Notes: generated by a model from the letters alone, not told the origin. A stretch of 64,000 nt of DNA from CAZRRV01 sp045660865 (GCA_045660865.1 JAZREP010000019.1:103490-167489); one strand, 5' to 3'; positions 23,331-31,321 are shown, numbered from the stretch's first letter. Made by a program: numbers and translations.

Positions 23331-25985
23331 ATGGAACAGTATACGCCCTTAACAACTAAAAAGGAGATGCATTGGCAAACCCTGTTTTTATCATTGGGAT
23401 TAGCCACGCTGATTTTCCTGCCATTTGTACTGGGGGATAGTGGATATTTTCTGTTCTACGGCGATTTTAACGTTCAACAAATCCCATTTTACCAAATGTG
23501 CCACAACGCTGTTAGAAATGGAGACATTTTCTGGAACTGGAACACTGATTTAGGCGTTAATTTTATCGGTTCCTACAGTTTCTATTTGCTTGGCAGTCCG
23601 TTCTTTTGGTTTACACTTCTGTTTCCTAATGCAGTAGTACCTTATTTAATGGCGCCGTTGCTTGTTATTAAGTTCGGCCTTGCGGCATTTACGGCGTATT
23701 TTTATATCCGCCGCTTTACACACGCACCCAAAACCGCTATGCTGGTATCCATGTTGTATGCGTTTTCGGGATTTTCGGTTTACAACGTTTTTTTCAATCA
23801 CTTCCACGAGGCAATTATATTCTTCCCGTTATTGCTTTTAGGATTAGAGCTCTTTATAACCGAGCACCGCAAAGGTGTTTTTGCGCTTGCGGTATTCATT
23901 TGTGCTTTATCTAACTATTTCTTCTTCTTTGGTATGGTGGTATTCACCATCATTTATTGGATTATCCGCACCTGCGGTAAATGCTACAAGCAAAACGTAG
24001 GCAGATTTTTCCTTATGCTTTTCGAGGCGGCACTTGGTGTCTTGATGGCGGCGGTTATTTTGGTTCCGTCCTTTTTATCGGTTATACAAAATTCACGCAT
24101 CAGCAGTATTCCTTACGGCTGGAGTGCGCTCACTTACGGAAAAGAGCAGATATATCTTAACATTATCCAATGCTTCTTCTTCCCGCCCGACATTCCTGCG
24201 CGCCCCGTATTTTTCACGGGCGCCGAGGTAAAATGGTCAAGCCTTGGCGGTTGGTTGCCGCTTTTCAGTATGACCGGTGTAATCGCCTTTATGCAGGCTA
24301 AAAAAGGTCATTGGATAAAGAGGTTAATCTGCATTTCGGCATTCATGGCGTTAGTGCCCATTCTTAACAGCACATTCTATATGCTTAACTCGGCATACTA
24401 TGCCCGTTGGTTCTATATGCCGATACTAATTATGTGCGTAGGCACCGCTTTGGCAATTGATGACCGTTCAATTGACTGGAACAGCGCATTTAGGTGGACA
24501 TTTATTATTACCTTTGTTACCTCGGCGGTAATCGGTTTATTCCCAAGCGAGGTTACCGACGGAAAGGTCACAAAATGGGGTCTGTTTACCGACCCGACCA
24601 GCAAAACCTATTTAGTGCGTTATTGGGTTACCTGCGTTATTGCATTATTAGGGCTGGTAATATTAAAAAGTCTGCTCAGCACCTTACGTACAAAACGAGC
24701 ACAGTTTTTTAATTCGGCAATCGCTATGGTGGCCGTTATTTCGGTGGTGTACAGCATATTCTTCATTTTCTGCGGAAAACAACATTCACATACCGACAAG
24801 GTTATGGTAGAACAGTTAATCCAGGGCGAGATTGATTTAGGTCAAGATAAGGAAACCTTCCGTATAGATGTTTATGACGGTGTTGATAACACCGGAATGT
24901 TCCTTGATTTATATAGTATAAACGCCTTCCATTCGATTGTACCCGGCTCGGTTACAGACTTTTATGAATTTGTGGGTGAGGAGCGCAGTGTTGCCAGCCG
25001 ACCCACCACAGATACCGACGCAATTCGCAGTCTGCTTTCGGTTAAGTACCTTTTAAACAATAATCTTACAGGTGAAGATTTTGAGGACGAAAAGGGCGGA
25101 ACCAAAATGTCGAATTTCAGTTATTATAAAACTGAAAACGACTTTACAATTTACAGTAACGACAACTATATCCCGATGGGATTTGCTTACGATTATTATA
25201 TGACCAAGGAGCAGTGCGAGCGGTTTGGTGAAAATCACCGTGAGGATATGCTGCTCAAAGCAATTCTGTTAGATGAAAAGCAGATTGAAAAGTACAGCAA
25301 TATCTTAGACAGCATAGAAAAAAGCGAGGAGTATAATAAAATTTATTCCGAGGACGGCGAGCAGGATTATTCACTTGAAGGGTATTATTTCAGTGAGGAT
25401 GCCGTAAGAGAGGATTGCCGTGAGCTTGCGCAAAATGCTTCTTACAATTTCAAACGCAGCAACAAAGGTTTTAGCTGTACCATTGATTTGAAAAAGCAAA
25501 ACTTAGTCTTTTTCTCGGTGCCTTATGAAGAGGGTTGGACAGCCTATGTCAATGGCAAAGAGGCAACCGTTGAAAAAGTAAATGTCGGCTTTATGGCGGT
25601 GCTTGCTGATTCGGGAGTAAATGAAATCGAGTTTGTTTATACAACACCCGGATTAAAGCTTGGCGTTTATATTTCGGTACTCGCCATCGTAGTATTTATT
25701 GCCTATTTTGTTTTAGGTCGTGTTTATGATAAGAAAAAAGGCGTTAATGCTGAATATCCTGAGGGTGAGCAGTTAAAGGCGCTTTATGAGCAATATGATA
25801 TTGACGACGCTCACGAGCTGGAATTAGAGGACATGAAAGAAGACCTGTATTTTGGTAGTGAAAAAGAGGAAACTGATAATGACAGCGAGGAGTTTTCTTT
25901 AAAATACCGCACTCAATTAGGCGGTTTTCAAATTGACGATTCCTTTTTGAAGGAAGAGGATGATGACATCGGAGAGGAAGAATAA
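23331..25985 (+). CDS. YfhO-family integral membrane protein
   Basis: 884 residues from the ATG at 23331, preceded by GGGAAGTG; an in-frame ATG at 23316 lies too near that site. About twelve or more membrane segments in the first 480 residues, starting at FLSLGLATLIFLPFVLG, with a conserved FYGDFNVQQIPFYQ loop of glycosyltransferase-C-like type. A large extracytoplasmic part follows (about 485-790), with a last membrane segment (VYISVLAIVVFIAYFVLG). A very acidic cytoplasmic tail ends in EEDDDIGEEE. YfhO proteins glycosylate lipoteichoic acid or related polymers in Bacillus and Listeria. It overlaps rsmE by one base. Confidence 0.88.
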   Translation: MEQYTPLTTKKEMHWQTLFLSLGLATLIFLPFVLGDSGYFLFYGDFNVQQIPFYQMCHNAVRNGDIFWNWNTDLGVNFIGSYSFYLLGSPFFWFTLLFPNAVVPYLMAPLLVIKFGLAAFTAYFYIRRFTHAPKTAMLVSMLYAFSGFSVYNVFFNHFHEAIIFFPLLLLGLELFITEHRKGVFALAVFICALSNYFFFFGMVVFTIIYWIIRTCGKCYKQNVGRFFLMLFEAALGVLMAAVILVPSFLSVIQNSRISSIPYGWSALTYGKEQIYLNIIQCFFFPPDIPARPVFFTGAEVKWSSLGGWLPLFSMTGVIAFMQAKKGHWIKRLICISAFMALVPILNSTFYMLNSAYYARWFYMPILIMCVGTALAIDDRSIDWNSAFRWTFIITFVTSAVIGLFPSEVTDGKVTKWGLFTDPTSKTYLVRYWVTCVIALLGLVILKSLLSTLRTKRAQFFNSAIAMVAVISVVYSIFFIFCGKQHSHTDKVMVEQLIQGEIDLGQDKETFRIDVYDGVDNTGMFLDLYSINAFHSIVPGSVTDFYEFVGEERSVASRPTTDTDAIRSLLSVKYLLNNNLTGEDFEDEKGGTKMSNFSYYKTENDFTIYSNDNYIPMGFAYDYYMTKEQCERFGENHREDMLLKAILLDEKQIEKYSNILDSIEKSEEYNKIYSEDGEQDYSLEGYYFSEDAVREDCRELAQNASYNFKRSNKGFSCTIDLKKQNLVFFSVPYEEGWTAYVNGKEATVEKVNVGFMAVLADSGVNEIEFVYTTPGLKLGVYISVLAIVVFIAYFVLGRVYDKKKGVNAEYPEGEQLKALYEQYDIDDAHELELEDMKEDLYFGSEKEETDNDSEEFSLKYRTQLGGFQIDDSFLKEEDDDIGEEE

Positions 25986-26707
25986 TGCCGAGATTTTTTA
26001 AGGAGTATTTTGAAGATTCGCCGATTATTACAGGGCAAGATGCGGCGCACATTGCAAAATCCCTGCGTATGAAAGCAGGGGAGCCGCTGATTGTTTGTGA
26101 TACAAAAGGCTTTGATTACCATTGCCGTATTGATACCGTATCACCCGATGAGGTTACTTTAAAAATTGAGCAAAAATGCAAAACTGCAAGCGAGCCGTCA
26201 ATATTTGTGACATTGTTTGTCTGTCTGCCAAAGGGTGATAAGATAGACGGAATAATCAAGCAGGCGGTAGAGCTGGGTGTTTGCGAAATTGTGCCGGTTT
26301 TATCCTCACGATGTGTTGCAAGACCCGATGCTAAATCGGCTGTGAAAAAGGTAGAGCGCTATCAAAAAATTGCCAACGAGGCGGCAGGTCAAAGCGGTCG
26401 TGGAATATTGCCTGAGGTAAAGCCTTTTATCAGTTTAAAGGAATGTGCCGCAAAATTAAAAGACTTTGACAAGGCATTGTTTTTCTATGAACTTGGCGGT
26501 GAGCCGGTCGATGAAATAAGAATTGCCAACGGGGAGAAAATTGCATTGATTACCGGCTGCGAAGGCGGTTTCGATGTAAGCGAGGCAGAGCTGTTAAAGG
26601 AAAGCGGTGCAAAAACACTTACCTTGGGCCCCAGAATTTTGCGCGCCGAAACAGCACCAGTTGCGGCGCTCAGCAGTATTATGCTATTAAGCCGAAATTT
26701 TAGATAA
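25985..26707 (+). CDS. rsmE: 16S rRNA (uracil1498-N3)-methyltransferase
   Basis: 240 residues. A SPOUT-class enzyme that methylates U1498 of 16S rRNA with S-adenosylmethionine. N-terminal PUA-like part (MPRFFKEYFEDSPIITGQDAAHIAKSLR), then the knotted domain with IIKQAVELGVCEIVPVLSSR, ALITGCEGGFDVSEAE and the C-terminal signature LTLGPRILRAETAPVAALS. The ATG is set by GGAGAGGAAG and overlaps the yfhO stop. In other genomes it often follows prmA, which is absent here. Confidence 0.95.
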   Translation: MPRFFKEYFEDSPIITGQDAAHIAKSLRMKAGEPLIVCDTKGFDYHCRIDTVSPDEVTLKIEQKCKTASEPSIFVTLFVCLPKGDKIDGIIKQAVELGVCEIVPVLSSRCVARPDAKSAVKKVERYQKIANEAAGQSGRGILPEVKPFISLKECAAKLKDFDKALFFYELGGEPVDEIRIANGEKIALITGCEGGFDVSEAELLKESGAKTLTLGPRILRAETAPVAALSSIMLLSRNFR

Positions 26708-26713
26708 AGTCTA

Positions 26714-26742
26714 TTGACTTATTGAATAAAAAGTGTTAAACT
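26714..26742 (+). promoter_or_regulatory. Promoter of the TPP-controlled thiT transcript
   Basis: TTGACT (26714-26719), 17-base spacer, TAAACT (26737-26742), just upstream of the riboswitch. Confidence 0.65.
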
Positions 26743-26754
26743 GAACAAAACAAA

Positions 26755-26847
26755 TAGGGGTGCTGGTAATTGAGCTGGCTGAGATGGTGCGTTGTCGCAT
26801 TGGACCCATTAACCTGATTCGGATAATGCCGACGTAGGGATACCCAT
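26755..26847 (+). ncRNA. TPP riboswitch (thi box)
   Basis: The conserved parts appear in order: GGGGTGCT, the pyrimidine-sensor arm GGCTGAGATGGT, ACCCATTAACCTGATTCGGA, and TAATGCCGACGTAGGGATACC. It binds thiamine pyrophosphate. An overlapping downstream hairpin with a T-run (26857-26895) makes this a transcriptional off-switch for thiT. Confidence 0.95.
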
Positions 26848-26856
26848 AGTGAGTAG

Positions 26857-26895
26857 AACCGCTGCGTGCATTTTTCCGCAGCGGTTTTTTGTTTT
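26857..26895 (+). terminator. Riboswitch expression-platform terminator
   Basis: AACCGCTGCG and CGCAGCGGTT form a 10-base stem with an 11-base loop, followed by TTTTGTTTT. Expected to form when TPP is bound. Confidence 0.9.
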
Positions 26896-26921
26896 AAAAA
26901 CGCTATGGGAGAGATGTCAAA

Positions 26922-27479
26922 ATGAAAAAAGAAAATGTAAGCAAATTAACCCTGACCGCCGTGATGGTAGCACTTTCCACCGTGCTTAGTGTTATCCCGG
27001 CAATTCAACTGCCGTTTGGAGGTAAAACCACCTTTGCAAGTATGCTTCCCGTTATGCTTGTTGTACTGAAATACGATTTTAAGTGGGGACTTTTCACCAC
27101 ATTTTTGTATTCGGTAATTCAGTTAGGGTTAAGCCTTGGTAAAGTGCTGTCCTGGGGACTTTCACCGATTGTTTTAATTGGCTGTCTAATGCTCGATTAT
27201 ATTTTGCCTTATACCGCACTCGTTTGTGCCGGTAGCTTTAAAAATAAAGGCAAGGCAGGTATAGTTACCGGCGTTTCGCTGGCACTCGTTCTGCGCTATC
27301 TGTTTCACGTGCTTTCGGGCATTGTGCTCTGGGATTACATTACAGAGATGGGATTCTGGGGCGCTGTTGTATATTCGTTAGGATACAATGCAACCTATAT
27401 GCTGCCCGAACTGATTGTTACACTTATAGTCTTAACAACCTTGCTTTCAACCTCGGCTTACAAAAAAATAATGGAATAG
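26922..27479 (+). CDS. thiT: Thiamine-specific S component of ECF transporter
   Basis: 185 residues, six hydrophobic segments. ThiT family marks: FGGKTTFASMLPVMLVVLKY, KWGLFTTFLYSVIQLGLSL, and RYLFHVLSGIVLWDYI. It binds thiamine and works with the shared EcfAA'T energising module, which is not encoded in this window. Expression is set by the TPP riboswitch directly upstream, which supports the substrate. GGGAGAG precedes the ATG. Confidence 0.95.
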   Translation: MKKENVSKLTLTAVMVALSTVLSVIPAIQLPFGGKTTFASMLPVMLVVLKYDFKWGLFTTFLYSVIQLGLSLGKVLSWGLSPIVLIGCLMLDYILPYTALVCAGSFKNKGKAGIVTGVSLALVLRYLFHVLSGIVLWDYITEMGFWGAVVYSLGYNATYMLPELIVTLIVLTTLLSTSAYKKIME

Positions 27480-27483
27480 GTAA

Positions 27484-27666
27484 GGCGAAACAATATTGTT
27501 TCGCCACAAAATCTTTGATTTTGCGACAAATTTTTATTAAAAAATTTGTACTATCCCATTGCAATGATTGTTGTGCAAAATCAAATATTAGAATTTAATT
27601 TTGCTATAGCCACTTGTTAAGCCTATGTCGGAACGCTTTTGAGCGTTTCGACTAACTACAATCATT
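27484..27666. repeat. Cluster of palindromic hairpins (possible decayed mobile or repeat element)
   Basis: Successive dyads in a non-coding AT-rich stretch: an 11+11 perfect palindrome GGCGAAACAAT/ATTGTTTCGCC (27484-27505), CAAAATC-TTT-GATTTTG (27507-27523), ACAAATTTTT-ATTA-AAAAATTTGT (27526-27549), and AACGCTTTTGAGCGTT near 27632-27647. AATGATTGT (27563-27571) is inverted as ACAATCATT (27658-27666). The density of hairpins is unlike other gaps in the window. Confidence 0.5.
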
Positions 27667-27688
27667 ATAATGTCATATTAACTTTGCG

Positions 27689-27717
27689 CCCATAGATATA
27701 TTATCTATGGGTGTTTT
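27689..27717 (+). terminator. Hairpin with T-run at the start of the orphan ABC gene
   Basis: CCCATAGATA (27689-27698) and TATCTATGGG (27702-27711) with a 3-base loop, followed by TGTTTTT. It looks like a terminator, but it ends only about 2 bases before the ATG at 27719. It may attenuate or be part of the leader of the ATPase gene. Confidence 0.6.
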
Positions 27718-27718
27718 T

Positions 27719-28252
27719 ATGTTGTTTGAATTAAAAAATGTAAATATTAAATATAAAGAAAACTGCATTATAGAAAATTTAAGTATGTCGGTAGGGAAAA
27801 CCGACCGAATACTGCTTTTGGGTGCTAACGGCAGCGGCAAGACAACACTGCTCAAATACATTTGCACAGAATTTAAAGACAAGTGCAAAATTTCCTATTT
27901 GCGACAGAATGATATGCTGCTGCCGTATCATTCTGTCTTCCAAAATTTGAGTTTAGCAGGCAGTAAAGAAAGGGTAGCAGAATTTTTATATCGATTAGAA
28001 CTGCAAAAATATGAAAACCACTATCCGTACCAGTTGAGCGGAGGTGTGCATCGCACCATGCTTATTTTAAGAGCGTTGCTTTTTCCGTTTGAGCTTTTGA
28101 TTTTAGATGAGCCGCTTACTAATTTAGACAGTAATACTGTTTTAGCGGTTTGCAACCTTTTAGAAAGCGAAACCGATGGCCGCGCGGCAATAATTACCTC
28201 GCATCAAAATACAAATGAATTTAATTTTATAAATAAAACCGTAATAGTTTAA
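27719..28252 (+). CDS. Small orphan ABC transporter ATPase
   Basis: 177 residues from the ATG at 27719; an ATG at 27707 lies inside a hairpin arm. Walker A GANGSGKTT, signature LSGGVHRTMLILRAL, Walker B LLILDEPLTNLD and an H-loop-like IITSHQN are present. At 177 residues it is shorter than most import ATPases (about 220-250), with a short region between Walker A and signature. No permease is adjacent. Its position downstream of thiT hints at a thiamine or precursor transporter, but nothing in the sequence proves it. The ribosome site (GGGTG) is weak and sits in the hairpin arm. Confidence 0.8.
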   Translation: MLFELKNVNIKYKENCIIENLSMSVGKTDRILLLGANGSGKTTLLKYICTEFKDKCKISYLRQNDMLLPYHSVFQNLSLAGSKERVAEFLYRLELQKYENHYPYQLSGGVHRTMLILRALLFPFELLILDEPLTNLDSNTVLAVCNLLESETDGRAAIITSHQNTNEFNFINKTVIV

Positions 28253-28291
28253 CAAAAAGGGGAGAAAATAGCAGCATAGGAGTTGAATTCT

Positions 28292-28954
28292 ATGAAATGC
28301 AAAATTAAGAAACTATTATGTCTTGTTATTTGCCTTATAATGATTGTTTTAAGCGGTGTGCAGACCTTTGCGCTTTCTAAAATGGGCTCTAGAGGTACGG
28401 AGGTGCGCAATATCCAAAGCCGACTTAAAAGCTGGGGCTATTATAACGGAAGTGTAGACGGTATTTACGGAACTAAAACACGTAATGCGGTAATTAAATT
28501 CCAAAAAGCACATTCTCTTACAGCCGACGGCATAGCAGGGCCGAGGACATTAGAAAAAATAGGACTGCCGACAGGTCAGCAATCATCCACCGGCGGATAC
28601 TCCTCCGCTGATTATAATTTGCTTGCTAGACTTATTTCGGCAGAGGCAAGAGGCGAGCCCTATACAGGTCAGGTTGCGGTTGGTGCGGTGGTCTTAAACC
28701 GAATTGAGCACCCCTCGTTCCCCAACAGCCTTTCAGGTGTGATTTACCAGAACGGAGCTTTTAGTTGTCTGTATGACGGGCAGTTTAATAAACCTGTAGC
28801 CGACAGCGCCTACCAAGCCGCACGTGATGCGCTTAACGGAATGGACCCAAGCGGCGGAGCAATTTATTATTTTAATCCTGCAACCGCTACAAGCTCTTGG
28901 ATTTGGAGCCGTCCTCTTATTAAGGTAATCGGTAAGCACAGATTCTGCGCATAA
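28292..28954 (+). CDS. sleB: Spore cortex-lytic enzyme / cell wall hydrolase SleB
   Basis: 220 residues from the ATG at 28292 with AGGAG nine bases upstream. A signal peptide (about 1-28, LVICLIMIVLSGVQTFA) is followed by a peptidoglycan-binding domain (about 31-88, GTEVRNIQSRLKSWGYYNG and AVIKFQKAHSLTADGIAGP). A Ser/Gly linker leads to the SleB hydrolase domain (about 105-220) with catalytic Glu in ARLISAEARGEPY and the closing VIGKHRFCA. It cleaves muramic-delta-lactam cortex peptidoglycan during germination, which points to an endospore former. YpeB is not adjacent. Confidence 0.94.
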   Translation: MKCKIKKLLCLVICLIMIVLSGVQTFALSKMGSRGTEVRNIQSRLKSWGYYNGSVDGIYGTKTRNAVIKFQKAHSLTADGIAGPRTLEKIGLPTGQQSSTGGYSSADYNLLARLISAEARGEPYTGQVAVGAVVLNRIEHPSFPNSLSGVIYQNGAFSCLYDGQFNKPVADSAYQAARDALNGMDPSGGAIYYFNPATATSSWIWSRPLIKVIGKHRFCA

Positions 28955-29172
28955 AGGGGATGTAAAAAAAGCGCAGACCGCATAAAGACTAAGAGGCAAA
29001 AACCACAAGCCACACCCCTCGTATGTTTTACGCTATAAGCAAATTCAGCCCTCGGAGTACTTTTGTACGCCGTCGGGTAACCGCCGACAATATTTTGCCG
29101 GCGCTGAATTTGCTTATTCTGCACATTTTTTCCTACCCCCTAAGATAAATGTAAAAAAGCGCAAAGCGCATA
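28955..29172. repeat. Structured intergenic element with nested stems and flanking direct repeats
   Basis: A near-identical unit of 27-28 bases occurs at 28960-28987 and 29149-29175 (both contain ATGTAAAAAA, GCGCA and GCATAAAG). Between them, ATAAGCAAATTCAGC (29035-29049) is inverted at 29103-29117. Inside that stem are smaller hairpins GTAC-TTTT-GTAC, GTCGG...CCGAC and CCGACAATATTTTGCCGG. No reading frame with a ribosome site fits. It could be a palindromic mobile repeat or a structured RNA. Confidence 0.5.
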
Positions 29173-29203
29173 AAGCACCGAGATGAAATCTCGGTGCTTT
29201 TTA
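29173..29203. terminator. Bidirectional terminator between sleB region and bile salt hydrolase gene
   Basis: AAGCACCGAGAT-GAA-ATCTCGGTGCTT followed by TTTT on the plus strand. Confidence 0.9.
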
Positions 29204-30175
29204 ATTTTGATAATTTATAGATGGCTTTGATAATAAGGGATAGGTGATAAGTTTATTTGTGTCTAAATTTTCGTTATACATATTAACCGCCGAAATACAT
29301 AAATTTTCATAAGTTGTGTAGTAGTAAAGACCATTGTCTATATTACAGCAGGAGGTGTAAATGGTTGAAACATATTTGCCGTCGTCAAGCTGTACGGAGC
29401 CCTTTGGTTGAGAAACTGAGGAAAGAATGTGAAAGAACTGATTTACTGCTGAATTTTCATCCTCCTTATAAACTGAGTTTTCCTTTACAAACGCCGCCTT
29501 TACAAAGCGGGAGACAGAGGAAAAATCGCCCGGCAAACCAATAGCGCCCATTCCTCTGCTGTAAGGGGTTAATTCAAAGCGGTCGCAAAAGGTGTTTTTG
29601 GGCACCGATTTTGTAAGGCTTAAATAGTTACTTAAGTTTGTCATCTGGTAATCAAAGGGCGGACTGTTTGTCAGCACGCCGACAGGGTTTTTATATATTT
29701 TTACGCCACCCTTTAACGGCTCAACTGTAACCGACTCATTTTTGTCCGCAATAATCCAATGCAAAGGGGATAAAGGGTATTCATCACTAAAATTTATATT
29801 AGCAAGGTTAATGTTGTTGATTAGGTTTACCGCCTCGCTGACGTTTCCACAACGGCTAAGCAAAAAGGGAATAAGCTCAAAGGGTGCAATGTTTTTACTG
29901 TTAAGCCTAATTTCATTATAAAAAGCGTTTTCGGGGAAATTAAGCCCCGCAATACTTAAGCCCTTTTCATTGGTGGCATCGTAATAAAGGGGATAACCGC
30001 CAACTACGGTTGCCATACCGATTATGGCAAAATGTTTTTCTATGCATGGCATTTTTCTAAACCTAAACTCAAAATTCCTCGGAGTTATTGTAACTGTTTC
30101 GTTATAAGAATGTTCTAAATCTAAAGTTCTGCCAAAATAATGGTCTTTTGCTTTAAAAGAAATTGCGGTACACAT
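29201..30175 (-). CDS. bsh: Bile salt hydrolase (choloylglycine hydrolase family)
   Basis: 324 residues from the ATG at 30175, with AAAGGAAG upstream. This start exposes Cys2 after Met removal, the N-terminal nucleophile. Catalytic set: Cys2, Arg16 and Asp19 (FGRTLDLE), Asn79 (AGLNFP), Asn170 (GVLTNSP) and Arg223 (VSRFVKAAF). Asn79 in the GLNFP context favours bile salt over penicillin V hydrolase. The whole length aligns by eye with Clostridium perfringens CBAH-1, down to the C-terminal YYYTTYEN and NMYNENLD. No signal peptide, so it deconjugates glyco- and tauro-bile acids in the cytoplasm. Single-gene unit; no bile transporter nearby. Confidence 0.93.
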   Translation of the reverse strand: MCTAISFKAKDHYFGRTLDLEHSYNETVTITPRNFEFRFRKMPCIEKHFAIIGMATVVGGYPLYYDATNEKGLSIAGLNFPENAFYNEIRLNSKNIAPFELIPFLLSRCGNVSEAVNLINNINLANINFSDEYPLSPLHWIIADKNESVTVEPLKGGVKIYKNPVGVLTNSPPFDYQMTNLSNYLSLTKSVPKNTFCDRFELTPYSRGMGAIGLPGDFSSVSRFVKAAFVKENSVYKEDENSAVNQFFHILSSVSQPKGSVQLDDGKYVSTIYTSCCNIDNGLYYYTTYENLCISAVNMYNENLDTNKLITYPLLSKPSINYQN

Positions 30176-30230
30176 ATAAAACTTCCTTTCAAAAATAGTA
30201 TGCCGCAAAAGCAATTAAAAAACGCATAAA

Positions 30231-30263
30231 ACAAGAGCACCCACAAAAAGTGAGTGCTCTTGT
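30231..30263 (-). terminator. Terminator after rpsI
   Basis: ACAAGAGCAC and GTGCTCTTGT form a 10-base stem around a 13-base loop; on the minus strand it is followed by TTTTATG. Confidence 0.8.
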
Positions 30264-30271
30264 TTGAGAAA

Positions 30272-30670
30272 TTATCTCTTTGAGAACTGGGGTGCACGGC
30301 GAGCGCTTTTAAGACCGTATTTCTTACGCTCTTTCATTCTCGGGTCACGAGTGAGAAGGCCTGCCTTTTTGAGTGCAGAACGGAGCTCTGCATCATATTG
30401 CAACAATGCACGGGAAATACCGTGGCGGATAGCACCTGCCTGACCGGTTACACCGCCGCCAGCAACACGGCAAACGATGTCAAACTTATCAGTTGTTCCG
30501 GTGAGTGCGAGGGGCTGACGAACGATTAACTTTAAGGTTTCAAGACCAAAGTAATCGTCAATATCTCTGTCGTTAATGGTAACTTTACCTGTACCGTTAT
30601 ATACACGAACGCGGGCTACCGAGCTTTTTCTTCTGCCGGTACCGTAAAAATAAGGTTTGCTCTCAAACAT
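30272..30670 (-). CDS. rpsI: 30S ribosomal protein S9 (uS9)
   Basis: 132 residues, normal length. Family marks: YFYGTGRRKSSVARVRVY, GGGVTGQAGAIRHGISRAL and the C-terminal KKYGLKSARRAPQFSKR, whose tail reaches the P-site tRNA. It follows rplM by 18 bases with an AGGAGG site, the standard L13-S9 operon. Confidence 0.98.
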   Translation of the reverse strand: MFESKPYFYGTGRRKSSVARVRVYNGTGKVTINDRDIDDYFGLETLKLIVRQPLALTGTTDKFDIVCRVAGGGVTGQAGAIRHGISRALLQYDAELRSALKKAGLLTRDPRMKERKKYGLKSARRAPQFSKR

Positions 30671-30688
30671 TACTAGTATCCTCCTTTA

Positions 30689-31114
30689 TTAGTCAAGCTT
30701 CTCGGGCTTTTGAGCCAGATGCTTGTGTTCCTCGCCTTTGTAGATACGAAGACGGGTAAGGGCTGCACGGCCGATAGTGGTGTCAGGAATCATACCTTTA
30801 ACGGCAAGCTCCATAGCCAACTCAGGACGTGTATCCATGAGGGTACGATACTTGGTTTCTTTCAAACCGCCGATGTAACCGGTGTGACGACGATAATATT
30901 TCTCGTCAAGCTTTTTGCCTGTCAAAACGGCCTTTTCGGCATTGATGATGATAACGAAGTCACCGCAATCAACGTTGGGTGTAAATTCCGGCTTAAGCTT
31001 ACCGCGGAGAATGTTAGCGGCTTTAACGGCTGTTCTGCCCATCGGCTTGCCGGCGGCGTCGATAATGTACCATTTGCGGTTAATCTCGCCTTTTTTTGCC
31101 ATATAAGTAGACAT
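30689..31114 (-). CDS. rplM: 50S ribosomal protein L13 (uL13)
   Basis: 141 residues from the ATG at 31114, with GGAGGTAG upstream; a frame reaching 31222 would run through the promoter. Family marks: KWYIIDAAGKPMGRTAVKAA, NVDCGDFVIIINAEK, KKLDEKYYRRHTGYIGGLK and IYKGEEHKHLAQKPE. Normal length. A consensus-like promoter lies 45 bases upstream. No obvious autoregulatory leader. Confidence 0.98.
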   Translation of the reverse strand: MSTYMAKKGEINRKWYIIDAAGKPMGRTAVKAANILRGKLKPEFTPNVDCGDFVIIINAEKAVLTGKKLDEKYYRRHTGYIGGLKETKYRTLMDTRPELAMELAVKGMIPDTTIGRAALTRLRIYKGEEHKHLAQKPEKLD

Positions 31115-31156
31115 TTCTACTACCTCCATAAATTTTTGTTTTCTTGTAGCCATAGT

Positions 31157-31185
31157 ATAGTACCACATTAAAAATACCTTGTCAA
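31157..31185 (-). promoter_or_regulatory. Promoter of rplM-rpsI
   Basis: Minus strand TTGACA (31185-31180), 17-base spacer, TACTAT (31162-31157). A strong promoter, as expected for ribosomal genes. Confidence 0.85.
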
Positions 31186-31228
31186 CACTTTTTATTGTAA
31201 AATTTAATGAATACAGGTGCAATCTCGC

Positions 31229-31266
31229 TTTTTCTTTAATTTGCTCGTTTTTTCTTTAATTTCCTC
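31229..31266. repeat. Two-copy tandem repeat, 20-base period
   Basis: TTTTTCTTTAATTTGCTC (31229-31246) and TTTTTCTTTAATTTCCTC (31249-31266) differ at one base. On the minus strand they form two A-rich tracts upstream of the rplM promoter and may act as an UP-like element. Function inferred. Confidence 0.5.
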
Positions 31267-31288
31267 ACTTTTAATTTTTAAAAATATT

Positions 31289-31321
31289 TATAAAAAATCA
31301 CCGCCCGATAGTTGGGCGGTG
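31289..31321 (-). terminator. Terminator after the gltX-glnS-nif3 operon
   Basis: CACCGCCC and GGGCGGTG (31299-31306, 31314-31321) form an 8-base GC stem; on the minus strand ATTTTTTATAAA follows. Confidence 0.85.

Noticed and set aside
27290..27325. A parS-like half site TGTTTCACGTG near 27300
   Set aside because: Only the left 11 bases match TGTTTCACGTGAAACA and the right arm does not. It lies inside thiT codons for conserved RYLFHVLSG residues, so coding constraint explains it.
28955..29172. A short gene between sleB and the bile salt hydrolase gene
   Set aside because: Open frames exist on the minus strand, but they run through the palindromic stems, lack ribosome sites and show no protein pattern.
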